From: Arcobacter sp. CECT 8983
GTDB lineage: Bacteria > Campylobacterota > Campylobacteria > Campylobacterales > Arcobacteraceae
Length of the DNA stretch: 64,000 bases
Assembly (NCBI RefSeq): GCF_004118855.1
Contig: NZ_PDKF01000002.1
Span: forward strand, 1 to 64,000
Reading direction: 5' to 3'
In this document: positions 17,075 through 25,718 of the stretch, one piece after another
Numbering within the stretch: the stretch's first letter is position 1
Layout of the letters: every line of letters begins with the position of its first letter
Translations under genes and position numbers: made by a program
The notes under the pieces: model-generated
Told to the model about the DNA's origin: nothing
Seen by the model: only the letters and a program-made list of their open reading frames with translations
The model's database searches: none

Positions 17075-17728
17075 TTGAAAGACAATGGTTTTATATTTGA
17101 CTTAGATGGTACCCTAATTGATTCTTTAACAGATATTGCACTTTGCTCAAATATTGTTTTAAAAGAGTTTGGATTACCAACCCATGAAATCTCAACTTAT
17201 AAGTATTTTGTTGGCGGTGGAGCAGAGGTTTTAGTAAATAATGCTATTCCAAAAGATTCAACTAAAGAGTTAAATAAAAAAGTTCTAGAAAGATTTAAAG
17301 AGATATATGACCAAGAACTACATCACAATACAAAACCTTATGATGGTATTTATGACTTATTAGACCTTTTAATAGAAAACCAAATAAAAGTAGCTATTTT
17401 ATCAAATAAACCCCATGAATTTACAGTAAAGTATGTTAAAGAGTTTTTCCCAAAATATTCAAATATTTTAGAAGTACATGGCTCAAAAAAAGATGTTCCT
17501 AAAAAACCTCACCCTAGAGCAGCATTAGATATTGCATCTGCTTTAGATTTAAAATGTGAAAAAATCTATTTTGTGGGAGATAGTGATGTGGATATGCAAA
17601 CTGCAAAAAGAGCAAATATGAAAGCAGTAGGTGTAGCTTGGGGATTTAGAGGTCCAAAAGAATTAATAGAAAATGGAGCAGACCATATAGTGCAAACTCC
17701 TGTGGATATCTTTAACTTATTGAAATAG
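17075..17728 (+). CDS. gph: HAD-family phosphoglycolate phosphatase-like
   Basis: 217 aa. HAD motifs: FDLDGTLIDS (about 8-17, nucleophile Asp and general acid Asp), SNKPHEF (about 112-118), KKPHPRAALD (Lys), and FVGDSDVDMQTAKRAN (about 165-180). The cap insertion is of the type found in phosphoglycolate phosphatase, which clears 2-phosphoglycolate from DNA repair or oxygenase side reactions. It starts at TTG (17075) with AAGGAAG upstream. Other HAD substrates cannot be excluded. Confidence 0.8.
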   Translation: MKDNGFIFDLDGTLIDSLTDIALCSNIVLKEFGLPTHEISTYKYFVGGGAEVLVNNAIPKDSTKELNKKVLERFKEIYDQELHHNTKPYDGIYDLLDLLIENQIKVAILSNKPHEFTVKYVKEFFPKYSNILEVHGSKKDVPKKPHPRAALDIASALDLKCEKIYFVGDSDVDMQTAKRANMKAVGVAWGFRGPKELIENGADHIVQTPVDIFNLLK

Positions 17729-17750
17729 AAGAGTTAGAAACCTAACTCTT
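17729..17750. terminator. Bidirectional terminator at 17.74 kb
   Basis: AAGAGTTAG (17729-17737), loop AAAC, CTAACTCTT (17742-17750), followed by TTATT. It lies between the convergent phosphatase and DUF4405 genes and overlaps the last codons of the latter. Confidence 0.75.
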
Positions 17751-18537
17751 TTATTACTTCTTTAGGTGTTTTTCCTACACTTTCACATAAACTTTTAAAC
17801 TTATCATCACTTTTTGCATCTATTCCTAAATCTTTTAATTTAGATATTAATTCTTTTGTATCTATTTCTAAATCCTTTGCAACTTCGGAAATACTTTTTC
17901 TTCCTAAGCCACTAAGAGAATCAGATTTTTTGATATTTATTTTCTGTTTTTCACTTAATATTGAAAAGATTTTCTGTGCACTTGTATTATTGTTTTTTGC
18001 AATATCTTTTAAAGTTTCCATTGCTTTTGCTTCTATATTTTTTGATTTTAAGATCTGTAAACTTTTATCTAAATCAAAATCTATTTTTAAAGCAAACTCT
18101 TCTAAAGTATCAAGTTCAGCATGAGGATATGGTGCTTTTTCATATTTTTGTTCCCATGAGTTTTTTATATCTTCACCAAAATCTATGAAAGTAGAAAAAA
18201 GAGATATTTCATTTAAAGTACCCACTAAGAAAAGTAGTGTAATCACAAAAGCAACAAGCATCTCTTTTGTAAATACAACTAAGACTTTAGCTTTATTTTT
18301 CATATAACTAAGCATAGGTTTCCAGTTATAATATATGTGCAAAATTGTTGCTACAATAAATAGAACCATAAAAGTAGAATGTACTTGAGCATATTCATCT
18401 TTTCCTAATCCTAATATTTCCCAATTAGACCATTTTGCAACTCTGCCAGGAGGAGAGATGAATAGCATAATTCCTGTATAAGTCATAAGAATTATTGATA
18501 ATAACATTGTCAATGAAGTGATTTTTTTAAGGCTCAT
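17734..18537 (-). CDS. DUF4405-like membrane protein with duplicated C-terminal module
   Basis: 267 aa from the ATG at 18537; an in-frame ATG 15 nt upstream is unlikely because AAGGAG lies between the two. The N-terminal half has three or so membrane helices (about 8-27, 55-70, 90-107) with a His in each of VHSTFMVLF and ILHIYYNW, which may bind heme as in DUF4405/cytochrome b-like proteins. The C-terminal half holds two 51-residue repeats of equal length, from TLEEFALKID and SISEVAKDLE. The protein is probably redox-related, but that is inference. Confidence 0.6.
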   Translation of the reverse strand: MSLKKITSLTMLLSIILMTYTGIMLFISPPGRVAKWSNWEILGLGKDEYAQVHSTFMVLFIVATILHIYYNWKPMLSYMKNKAKVLVVFTKEMLVAFVITLLFLVGTLNEISLFSTFIDFGEDIKNSWEQKYEKAPYPHAELDTLEEFALKIDFDLDKSLQILKSKNIEAKAMETLKDIAKNNNTSAQKIFSILSEKQKINIKKSDSLSGLGRKSISEVAKDLEIDTKELISKLKDLGIDAKSDDKFKSLCESVGKTPKEVIKELGF

Positions 18538-18626
18538 AATAAACTCCTTCATATTATAAGTTTATTATATTCCTAATTTGATTAAATAAATGGTATTGTT
18601 ATATAAGTTTTTCTTTGAGTTAGATA

Positions 18627-19010
18627 TTAAACATCTAACTCAAAAAAAGTTTCATCAATCTTTTTATACTCAGCTACTGAGCATGTAATTTTAATTGCAT
18701 TATCATAATCTTCAAAATACTCTTTGAAAAGCTTTTTAAGTTCTGTAATATTTGCTGTTCTAAAAATAAAAAATCCTACAATATTTTTACTTCTTTTACC
18801 TGCTTTTTCTATACCAAAACTATCGAATTTCCATTCTACACCTCTTGAATAAAAAAATACTTCCTCAAGCCTTTTTTCTAATTCACTTCGAACACTATCG
18901 TTATACTCTTTTAGGTGAACATAAAAAGCTACATTGACATTGAATGCATCTTGTGTAAGGTTTTTCTCAAACTTAGTTTCAGGTGTTTTTGTTAAATCTG
19001 TGTTATCCAT
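18627..19010 (-). CDS. Hypothetical protein, 127 aa
   Basis: Soluble protein, 127 aa, if started at the ATG preceded by AGGGAAC (19010). A longer frame reaches 19070, but its first 20 residues look untranslated (MFFIQMYYNYMFLFYD). The body has a ferredoxin-like alternation: FNVNVAFYVHLKEYNDSV, VEWKFDSFGIEKAGKRS, GFFIFRTANITELKKLF, AIKITCSVAEYKKIDE. I do not recognise a family. It stands alone. Confidence 0.55.
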   Translation of the reverse strand: MDNTDLTKTPETKFEKNLTQDAFNVNVAFYVHLKEYNDSVRSELEKRLEEVFFYSRGVEWKFDSFGIEKAGKRSKNIVGFFIFRTANITELKKLFKEYFEDYDNAIKITCSVAEYKKIDETFFELDV

Positions 19011-19203
19011 TTTGTTCCCTATATCATAAAATAAAAACATGTAATTATAGTACATCTGAATAAAGAACAAATAAAAAAGAATTATTTTATAAAGATTTAT
19101 AACTGTTTATAATAATTATAATAAAAGAAAACATTCTATTTTTAAGCTTTCAATAAATAACTTTTATTTATAATTCTGATATTTTAAATTATAAGGAAAA
19201 CTA

Positions 19204-19725
19204 ATGAAATTAAAAACAATCATCTTAATCTTCATTTTAGCTAGTAGTTCATTGTTTGCAGCAGAGTTTGTAAACTATAACAAATTAAGCGCTATGTTAA
19301 AAAAAGAGAATAAAGAAAATGGAACTTACGCAACTACGAAAGAAGTAAAAGAAGCATTAAAATCGAAAGACTGGTTAATAGCAGATGTAAGAACAATGGA
19401 AGAATGGGCAGCTGCACATATTAAAGGTGCGGTAAGAATTGGAAGACAAGCACCAGAGAAAGGCTTAGCTTTACATGCTTTAGATATGGATGATAACTTT
19501 ATAAAACAAAATGTAATTCTTGTTTGCAACTCAGCAGCAAGAGCTTCAATCGAAGCTGAAACTATTAGAAAAATGGGATTTAAACAAGTAAAGGTTTATG
19601 ACTTATATTCTTGGATTGATGAATGCAATCCTGTAGTTACTAAATATACAGTTAAAAAAGACAAAGGTGGAACTGGTCTTAAATTTGGTAACTTCTATGC
19701 AGAACACTGTAAAGAAAAAAAGTAA
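19204..19725 (+). CDS. Periplasmic rhodanese-domain protein
   Basis: 173 aa. Signal peptide 1-20 (ending LFAA). A rhodanese domain spans about 45-145: WLIADVRTMEEWAAAHIKGAVRIG (a variant of the DVR..EYxxGHIxGA motif) and the active-site cysteine C108 in VILVCNSAARA. Exported single-domain rhodaneses may carry sulfane sulfur in the periplasm, which fits the sulfide-oxidation genes at 11-12.7 kb, though they are not linked in an operon. AAGGAAAACTA precedes the ATG. Confidence 0.85.
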   Translation: MKLKTIILIFILASSSLFAAEFVNYNKLSAMLKKENKENGTYATTKEVKEALKSKDWLIADVRTMEEWAAAHIKGAVRIGRQAPEKGLALHALDMDDNFIKQNVILVCNSAARASIEAETIRKMGFKQVKVYDLYSWIDECNPVVTKYTVKKDKGGTGLKFGNFYAEHCKEKK

Positions 19726-19751
19726 ATCTAAAGGATAATGTCCTTTAGATT
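19725..19751. terminator. Bidirectional terminator at 19.74 kb
   Basis: AATCTAAAGGA (19725-19735), loop TAATG, TCCTTTAGATT (19741-19751): an 11-bp perfect stem between the convergent rhodanese and CNNM-type genes, with a T-poor tail on either side. Confidence 0.7.
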
Positions 19752-20790
19752 AAACCCCTATCTTTCTTGCATTTTTCATTTGCATTTTTGCAACTTCTCT
19801 TAAATCAACATTACTATCAAGTTCATCAACAATCTCAGCTCCAAGCAATGATTCTAATGCATCTTCTAAAGTTACAACACCTTCTGTTTGCTCATAATTA
19901 TCAGTTACAATAAATAAGTGCTCTTTTTTTGATAAAAACATATCAATAAGTTTTGATATTGAAATATTTTCATTCACTCTTAAAGCTGGTTTGATTAAGT
20001 CTTCTTTATTTTCATAGTTATCTTCAAGCATCTCATGAAAATACTCTTTAGAAATAACCACTCCTATAATATCATCAATATCCACATCATATACAGGAAC
20101 TCTTGAGTACTCTTTGAACTTTTCTAAATTAACTTTTGATTTGTCTTTAAAACTATTTAAAAAATCATTCTTTTGTACAGAAAAAACAACAGATCTTGGA
20201 GTGAAAACATCTTTTACTTTTATTTCATTTAGTTTTAAAAGGTTTTCGATCATTGCCGTTTCTTTTACTCTTAATACACCTTTTTTTTCTGCAATTGTTG
20301 CAGTTGCAAGAATTTCTTCTTTTGTCATAGTTTCAGTTTTATTAGGAGTTATATATGTGGTGATTTTATTCATAACAATTAAAATTGGATAAGTAATAAA
20401 TACTAAAACTTTTATAATTCTTGTTGTAAATCCAGCTAAACCTTTCCAATAATACGCACCTAAAGTTTTAGGAATGATTTCTGAAAACACTAAAATTAAA
20501 ATTGTTAAAATAGCAGAGATATAAAACATATACTCTTCACCAAACATTTTTGCAGCTTCTGCACCAACTCCTGCTGCACCTAAGGTATGGGCAAAAGTAT
20601 TTAAAGTAAGAATAGCAGCAATAGAAAAATCAATATTTCTTTTTTGGTACTCCATTAAAGAGCCTAGCTTATGCTTCTGCTTTTTCACTAGTTCTATATG
20701 AGAATCAGTAATGGAAAGAAGTACTGCTTCTAAAATAGAGCAAAGGAAAGAAACTCCAACTGCTATTAAAAAATATATTGTCATTAACAT
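19750..20790 (-). CDS. CNNM/CorC-type membrane protein (DUF21 + CBS pair)
   Basis: 346 aa. The DUF21 membrane domain (about 1-170) has four hydrophobic segments, including ILVFSEIIPKTLGAYYW, the conserved region of the CNNM/CorC transporters. Two CBS motifs follow (about 195-315: VKDVFTPRSVVFSVQ, FKEYSRVPVYDVDIDDIIGVV and LFIVTDNYEQTEGVVTLEDALESLLGAEIVDE). The C-terminal CorC_HlyC domain is absent. Family members export Mg2+ or Na+ or modulate such transport; adenine nucleotides bind the CBS pair. Confidence 0.85.
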   Translation of the reverse strand: MLMTIYFLIAVGVSFLCSILEAVLLSITDSHIELVKKQKHKLGSLMEYQKRNIDFSIAAILTLNTFAHTLGAAGVGAEAAKMFGEEYMFYISAILTILILVFSEIIPKTLGAYYWKGLAGFTTRIIKVLVFITYPILIVMNKITTYITPNKTETMTKEEILATATIAEKKGVLRVKETAMIENLLKLNEIKVKDVFTPRSVVFSVQKNDFLNSFKDKSKVNLEKFKEYSRVPVYDVDIDDIIGVVISKEYFHEMLEDNYENKEDLIKPALRVNENISISKLIDMFLSKKEHLFIVTDNYEQTEGVVTLEDALESLLGAEIVDELDSNVDLREVAKMQMKNARKIGV

Positions 20791-20980
20791 TTAATTTAAA
20801 TCCTAGTTTTTTGTAATTATATACTAATTTTAATAATTTTTGTTTTTTTTAAAAACTTTATAACATTGTCATATAATATATTTTATTTTGGGAAGTTTAT
20901 TTTGGAAAATTTAATTTATAAAAGTGAATATATTATTTACCAATAAAAAGGTATAAAACAGTTTTACAACAATACATAAC

Positions 20981-21008
20981 CCAAGAAGATAAAAAGATAA
21001 CTTCTTGG
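20981..21008 (-). terminator. Possible terminator after the DksA-type gene
   Basis: CCAAGAAG (20981-20988) and CTTCTTGG (21001-21008) form an 8-bp stem with a 12-nt loop, 17 nt beyond the minus-strand stop at 21025. It is weaker than the other hairpins in the window. The stretch 20791-20980 holds no gene that I can support. Confidence 0.4.
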
Positions 21009-21024
21009 ACTAAATTATCAAAAA

Positions 21025-21405
21025 CTAAACTGCTTTTTTAACTTTTTCTTTTTCTATGTAATCTCTACAATCTATACAATACATAGCATGAGGTTTAACT
21101 CTTAATCTTCTAATTGTAATTTCAGAGTCACACATTTCGCAAAGTCCAGTATATTTACCATTTTCAATTTTTCTAAGAGCATGGTCTATTAAATTTAACT
21201 CTCTTAATTGTTGGTTTTTTATGTGTACATCTGTAGAGTAGTCTCTACTTGCAGCAGCAAAATCACCTTCATCGTTTAAATCCATTTCACTTAAATTTAA
21301 ATGTTCATTTGACAAATTATTAAGTGTTGACTCAATAGTCATCTTATTTTGTATTAAAAGACTTTTAATCTCTTCTACTTGCTTTTTATTTAAACTTTTT
21401 GGCAT
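21025..21405 (-). CDS. DksA/TraR-type C4 zinc-finger protein
   Basis: 126 aa from the ATG at 21405 (AGGAAAAAAA upstream); the frame extends to 21465, but the added 20 residues are not family-like. An N-terminal coiled coil (LNKKQVEEIKSLLIQNKMTI, about 4-23) carries acidic residues at its tip (NDEGDFAAASRDY). The C4 zinc finger is CEMCDSEITIRRLRVKPHAM followed by YCIDC. DksA-type proteins act in the RNA polymerase secondary channel. It is a stand-alone gene, possibly the main DksA or a paralogue. Confidence 0.88.
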   Translation of the reverse strand: MPKSLNKKQVEEIKSLLIQNKMTIESTLNNLSNEHLNLSEMDLNDEGDFAAASRDYSTDVHIKNQQLRELNLIDHALRKIENGKYTGLCEMCDSEITIRRLRVKPHAMYCIDCRDYIEKEKVKKAV

Positions 21406-21606
21406 TTTTTTTCCTAAAAATATTTTTCTTAATTGTATCGCAACACAGTTGCAAATAAATAGCATTGTTATATTTTTTTGCTTTATTTATCATAAAATAT
21501 AAGATTGAGTATTATATCTAATAAAATAATCTTTTAAGAAATATAATGAATAAAAAATATACAATTGTTTTCTAAAAATTAAAATATATTTAATCTTTAA
21601 GAAAGG

Positions 21607-21634
21607 TTGCATATGCAATAATTGTATATGCAAC
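21607..21634 (+). promoter_or_regulatory. Probable MarR operator upstream of its own gene
   Basis: TTGCATATGCAA (21607-21618) is a perfect 12-bp palindrome inside a larger near-perfect dyad running to GCAAC at 21634. It ends 13 nt before the marR ATG, a typical autorepression site. The segment 21613-21634 matches 19 of 22 positions with an element upstream of the Bcr/CflA exporter (31647-31668). Confidence 0.65.
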
Positions 21635-21647
21635 TAAAGGGAGCCTT

Positions 21648-22067
21648 ATGAATTATGCATTAAAAGACTCTATTGCTTATCGACTTATAAGAAGTTCGAA
21701 TAGCGTTGTTAATAGTCTAAATAAAATACTTTCAACTTATGGTATTGCTATTGAACAACGGGCTACATTAGAGATTATTAAATATGAACCTAATGTTAAT
21801 CAAACAAAAATAGCCCAACTTCTAGGTAAAGACAAAACAACTATAAGTCGTTCATTAAACTCTTTAGAAAAAAAAGAGCTTATCACTAGAGAAAGTGATA
21901 CCCAAAATGACAAAAGAAGCAATAAGATAAAGCTAACGAAAAAAGGTGAAAAAATTTTAGAAGAGACTCTTCCGTTTGTGACTAGTTTTAGGGAAGGTCT
22001 AAATTCTAAAATCACAGAAGAAGAGCATAAGCTTTTTTTTGAAATATTAGATAAACTCGAACTCTAA
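21648..22067 (+). CDS. MarR family transcriptional regulator
   Basis: 139 aa winged-helix dimer. The DNA-binding core, VNQTKIAQLLGKDKTTISRSLNSLEKKELITRES (about 48-81), is the MarR winged HTH; the wing is DKRSNKIKLTKKGEKI. GGGAGCC precedes the ATG. The palindromic operator just upstream suggests autoregulation, and the same element at a drug-efflux gene 10 kb away suggests a resistance or stress-export regulon. The ligand is not predictable. Confidence 0.88.
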   Translation: MNYALKDSIAYRLIRSSNSVVNSLNKILSTYGIAIEQRATLEIIKYEPNVNQTKIAQLLGKDKTTISRSLNSLEKKELITRESDTQNDKRSNKIKLTKKGEKILEETLPFVTSFREGLNSKITEEEHKLFFEILDKLEL

Positions 22068-22123
22068 TAGATGTATATTTGTAAAAGTCCTTTTGAGTAT
22101 GCTAGAAATTGTAAGGAGTAGAT

Positions 22124-22378
22124 ATGAATAGTTATGTACAAGTCTCATGCGACTTATATGGAATGTTTGAGGAAGCGGTAAATAAAAGTGTGGATTGTGA
22201 GATAACATTTTTAAAAGAGAAAAAAGAAGTAACTGTTACTTCTAAAATTGTGGACATAAGAAATGTATGTAATAGTGAGTTTATGGAAACTTCTGATGGA
22301 ACTGTAATTAGACTTGATAAGATTGTTGAGTTTAATGGTATTCCAACAGATAATATAAACTACTATATACCTGCATAA
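22124..22378 (+). CDS. Rof-like Rho-binding antiterminator
   Basis: 84 aa. The pattern YVQVSCDLYGMFEEAVNKS (about 4-22) and the later TVIRLDKIVEFNGI (about 61-74) match the Rof/YaeO family, Sm-like beta-barrels that bind Rho and block its RNA site. The E. coli protein shares the I-x-C-D-x-Y-x-x-x-E-x-A opening and the LDKI segment. GTAAGGAGTAG is a strong ribosome binding site. Whether it binds Rho in this lineage is untested. It follows marR by 56 nt and ends before a strong terminator. Confidence 0.6.
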   Translation: MNSYVQVSCDLYGMFEEAVNKSVDCEITFLKEKKEVTVTSKIVDIRNVCNSEFMETSDGTVIRLDKIVEFNGIPTDNINYYIPA

Positions 22379-22433
22379 ATTTTTTTATCTTATTTGTTGA
22401 CTATTTAGTTAATAAATTTAATTTATACCGTCA

Positions 22434-22473
22434 AAAAACAACCTACTCTTTCCTTGTGAGTAGGTATGTTTTT
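22434..22473 (+). terminator. Rho-independent terminator after the Rof-like gene
   Basis: Stem ACCTACTC (22441-22448) with GAGTAGGT (22458-22465), extended by AAAAACA (22434-22440) and TGTTTTT (22467-22473) around a one-base bulge, then TCTTC. It is a classic A-stem-T terminator. Confidence 0.85.
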
Positions 22474-22532
22474 CTTCTAAGAATCTTCATGTATAATATA
22501 GTTGATATTTATACAACTTCTAAAGGGTTTAC

Positions 22533-24671
22533 ATGAAAAGGTTATTGCTAATAATACTAATTTCATTTTCCATTCAAGCTGATGCAAAACCAATTACATT
22601 TACTGATAAAGAAAAAGAGTTTATAAAAAATAATCCTTTGGTAAAAATTGGTATGATGCCAGATTTTACACCTTTTTCATACTATATAAAAACTACCCCT
22701 GTAGGTTTTGAACATGAACTTCTTAATATCTTATCTAAAAGAACAGGATTAATATTTGAGAAAAATTTTGCAAAATGGACAGATATCTATACTGCATTTA
22801 AAAATAAAGAACTGGATGTAATTACAAGTATTTCTTATAAAGAGTACAGAGAACCCTTTACTACTTTCACTAGCTCTTATTATGATATTCCTATTATGAT
22901 TTTTGTAAGAGATGATTTTGGAGAATACCTAGGTATTAAAAGTTTGGAAGGTAAAAAAGTAGGTGTTTTAAAAGATGTTTTTTATATAAAAGAGTTAGAA
23001 AAAATAAAAAATATAAATCTTATATATTATGACACATATGAAGAACTAACAAAAGATTTAGTATTTGGGCAGATTGATGCTTTGATGCAAAACCTTACAA
23101 ATATAAACTATTTAATCAAAAAAAACCTATATTCAAACTTGAAACTTGCTAGTGAACTTACTTTGCCAAACACAAAAAAAGAAGACCTAAGATTAGGAGT
23201 AAATCCAGAAAAACCTCTTTTAAGTTCAATTTTACAAAAGGGATTAAACTCTATTACAAAAAAAGAAAAAGAGCAACTTGTAAGAAAATGGATTGGCTCA
23301 ATTTCAGAATATAAAGGTGGACATGTAGAATTAAATAGTGAAGAAAAAGACTATTTAAATACTAAAACTATTAAATATTGTATAAACCCTGATGGAATGC
23401 CCTTTGAAGGTTTAGATGAAAATGGTTTACACTCAGGAATAAGCTCAGATTATTACTCTCTTATAGAAAAAATCTTATCTGCAAAATTTGAGCTTGTGAA
23501 AACAGATAATTGGAATGAATCAATAACTTTTGTAAAAGAAGGTAGATGTGATATGCTAGCCCTTGGTATGGAAACATATGACAGAAAAAAATACTTAAAC
23601 TTTACAAGTAGCTACTTACATGTACCGCTTGTAGTAGCCACTAAAGTTGATGTTCCTTTTATAAATCATATTCTTGATTTAGAGGGAGAAAAAATAGGCA
23701 TCATAAAAGGGGATGCTTTTGTAAAAATATTAAGACAAAAATATCCTTCTCTTGATTTAGTAGAAGTCGAAGATATAACCAAAGGTTTAGATAAAGTAAA
23801 AAGTGGTGAACTATTTGGGTTTATTGATACTCTTGCAGGAATAGGTTATGAGTTTCAAAAAGAGTATTTTGGAGAACTTAAAATAGCAGGAAAGATAAAT
23901 GAAACACTTGAATTATCAATGGCAGTTGTAAAAGAAGATACAACTTTATTACATATCTTACAAAAAACAATAGATAGTATGACAAATGAAGTACACAGAG
24001 AAATATTCGGCAATTGGATTCCTATAAAATACCAAAAAGGTATGAACTATGAACTTGTATGGAAAGTAGTTCTTGGTTCTATTATTTTCATTCTTTTAAT
24101 AACTTATTGGAATAGAAAGGTTATTAAAACAAATAGACTTTTAGAAGAGGCGAAAAAAGATATCGAACTAAAAAATAAAGAGTTAGAAAAACTTGCTACA
24201 ACAGATAAACTAACAAATCTTTATAATAGAAGAAAAATAGAAGAGTTAATGCAAATAGAAATCAATAGAAGTGAAAGATTTAATCATAACTTTGGTTTAG
24301 CAATAGTTGATATAGATAAATTCAAAAAGGTAAATGATACATATGGTCACCAAATTGGAGATATTGTATTAAAAGAGATTGCAGATATTTTAGATAATAA
24401 TAGAAGAAAAACAGACTTTGTAGGTCGATATGGAGGAGAAGAGTTTGTAATAATCTGCCCAGAGTCCACTGTAGATGGAGTTGTTAGATTAATGGAACTT
24501 TTCAAAGAAAAGATTTCTAGTCATGAGTTTACAAAAGTTAAAAATAAAACTGCAAGTTTTGGGGTAACCATGTCACAAAAAGGTGATACTATAGAATCTA
24601 TTTTAAAAAGAGCAGATGATGCACTTTATCGAGCAAAAGAAAATGGTAGAAATAGAATCGAGTATAAATAA
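22533..24671 (+). CDS. Diguanylate cyclase with two periplasmic SBP_bac_3 sensor domains
   Basis: 712 aa. Signal peptide (1-18), two tandem amino-acid-binding-type domains in the periplasm (about 25-250 and 265-490; each begins like KIGMMPDFTPFSYY or KYCINPDGMPFEG), one membrane helix (about 511-527), a short coiled coil, and a GGDEF domain (about 550-712). The active site reads RYGGEEFVI, and RKTD lies five residues before it as an RxxD inhibitory I-site. It should make c-di-GMP in response to small solutes. It is monocistronic; AAAGGG precedes the ATG. Confidence 0.92.
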   Translation: MKRLLLIILISFSIQADAKPITFTDKEKEFIKNNPLVKIGMMPDFTPFSYYIKTTPVGFEHELLNILSKRTGLIFEKNFAKWTDIYTAFKNKELDVITSISYKEYREPFTTFTSSYYDIPIMIFVRDDFGEYLGIKSLEGKKVGVLKDVFYIKELEKIKNINLIYYDTYEELTKDLVFGQIDALMQNLTNINYLIKKNLYSNLKLASELTLPNTKKEDLRLGVNPEKPLLSSILQKGLNSITKKEKEQLVRKWIGSISEYKGGHVELNSEEKDYLNTKTIKYCINPDGMPFEGLDENGLHSGISSDYYSLIEKILSAKFELVKTDNWNESITFVKEGRCDMLALGMETYDRKKYLNFTSSYLHVPLVVATKVDVPFINHILDLEGEKIGIIKGDAFVKILRQKYPSLDLVEVEDITKGLDKVKSGELFGFIDTLAGIGYEFQKEYFGELKIAGKINETLELSMAVVKEDTTLLHILQKTIDSMTNEVHREIFGNWIPIKYQKGMNYELVWKVVLGSIIFILLITYWNRKVIKTNRLLEEAKKDIELKNKELEKLATTDKLTNLYNRRKIEELMQIEINRSERFNHNFGLAIVDIDKFKKVNDTYGHQIGDIVLKEIADILDNNRRKTDFVGRYGGEEFVIICPESTVDGVVRLMELFKEKISSHEFTKVKNKTASFGVTMSQKGDTIESILKRADDALYRAKENGRNRIEYK

Positions 24672-24701
24672 ACTCTGATTCTATTGTAATAGCATTTTTA
24701 T

Positions 24702-25382
24702 TTAGTCTATAAACTGTTTTCTATAGTTTTCCTCTAAAGGTGTTTTATCTTTATAATCTATGATATCCCCAATTTCAATTTGGATTTTTAACTCTTTTTT
24801 TCTATTCATAATAGCAATTTTTAAAATATCATCTGCATTTGATTTTATATATACAGGCAAAATAGGTAATCTATTTTTTAAGGCTATAAGTCTTGAACCT
24901 TCTTTAAAAGAAGATAATGCAGTATTCTCTTTATTTCTAGTTCCTTCTGGAAAAATATAAATACTATGTCCTTCTTTTACTACTTTTTTTGTATCTTTAA
25001 AAAATGATGACATGTTTGGTGCATCTCTATCAAGAAGTACAGTTCCTGCATTTTTTGTAAACATACCAAAGAAAAAAGAGTTGTACAACTCTTTTTTTGC
25101 AACCCAAAAACCATTGATTTTTGTATCTTTAAATGCCATTTCTATAATCAATGGATCAATGATACTTCTATGATTTGATATTAATAAATATTGTCCGTCT
25201 TTAGGTATTTTTTCTTTGTTTAAAACTTCTACTCTAATGTTTAACTTATTCATTAATATTTGAGAGTATTCTAACCTTGAGGCAAATCTCTCTTTTAAAG
25301 TCTTTAGTTTTCTTAATTTAAATCCATATTTATTTGTAAGGTAAGTAGCGTAAATTGCCATACTTATTTGTTTGAAGTTCAA
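24702..25382 (-). CDS. plsC: 1-acyl-sn-glycerol-3-phosphate acyltransferase
   Basis: 226 aa. The HX4D motif is NHRSIIDPLI (about 70-79), and the acceptor-binding motif is IFPEGTRNKE (about 142-151), followed by FKEGSRLIALKNRLPILPVYI. It acylates lysophosphatidic acid in phospholipid synthesis at the inner membrane. The protein is slightly short but complete. It marks the left flank of the retron island. Confidence 0.9.
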   Translation of the reverse strand: MNFKQISMAIYATYLTNKYGFKLRKLKTLKERFASRLEYSQILMNKLNIRVEVLNKEKIPKDGQYLLISNHRSIIDPLIIEMAFKDTKINGFWVAKKELYNSFFFGMFTKNAGTVLLDRDAPNMSSFFKDTKKVVKEGHSIYIFPEGTRNKENTALSSFKEGSRLIALKNRLPILPVYIKSNADDILKIAIMNRKKELKIQIEIGDIIDYKDKTPLEENYRKQFID

Positions 25383-25718
25383 AATAATCCTATTGTTTTT
25401 TTCTTAGTATATCTAATTGAGCTTATAGAGGAATATTGTGATTGTAGGAAGTTTGAAATATTACTTTTTGATGGCAAAAAGTAATACAAAAAGCCACCCA
25501 CGGTTTCGAAGTTTGCTAAAGCAAATACCCTCAAGTTTTTAAATTTATTTCTAGCTTCGAAAACTCACTCATAAAAGATATATCTAATATCTTTTATTCA
25601 TTCGAACAGTTCTCAGCTTTTTACGAAATCAATTTATAAACTTTCAGCTTCTGCAAATGTGGGGATTTTTATTATATTTATGCTTATTAAATTACTTATA
25701 AATAATTTTTATATATAA
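25383..25718. repeat. Hairpin-rich non-coding element upstream of the retron
   Basis: There is no ORF. Three perfect inverted repeats lie in a row: ATTACTTTTTG/CAAAAAGTAAT (25460-25485, 4-nt loop), TTTGC/GCAAA (25512-25525) and ATAAAAGATAT/ATATCTTTTAT (25571-25597, 5-nt loop). TTCGAA-type stretches occur around 25506 and 25556. Between them sits a GC-richer segment (AAGCCACCCACGG) unlike the surroundings. It may be a dispersed intergenic repeat or the relic of a mobile element. From 25690 the DNA becomes very AT-rich and should hold the ncRNA promoter (TATAAA at 25697-25702 is a weak candidate). Confidence 0.45.

Noticed and set aside
20791-21024. A 14-codon frame starting at TTG near 20902, behind TTTGGGAAG
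   Set aside because: It is too short, lacks hydrophobic or conserved character, and may be chance.
25441-25600. CRISPR-like or tRNA-like structure in the hairpin-rich gap
   Set aside because: The inverted repeats differ from each other in sequence and spacing, there are no direct repeats, and no cloverleaf or T-loop pattern is present.
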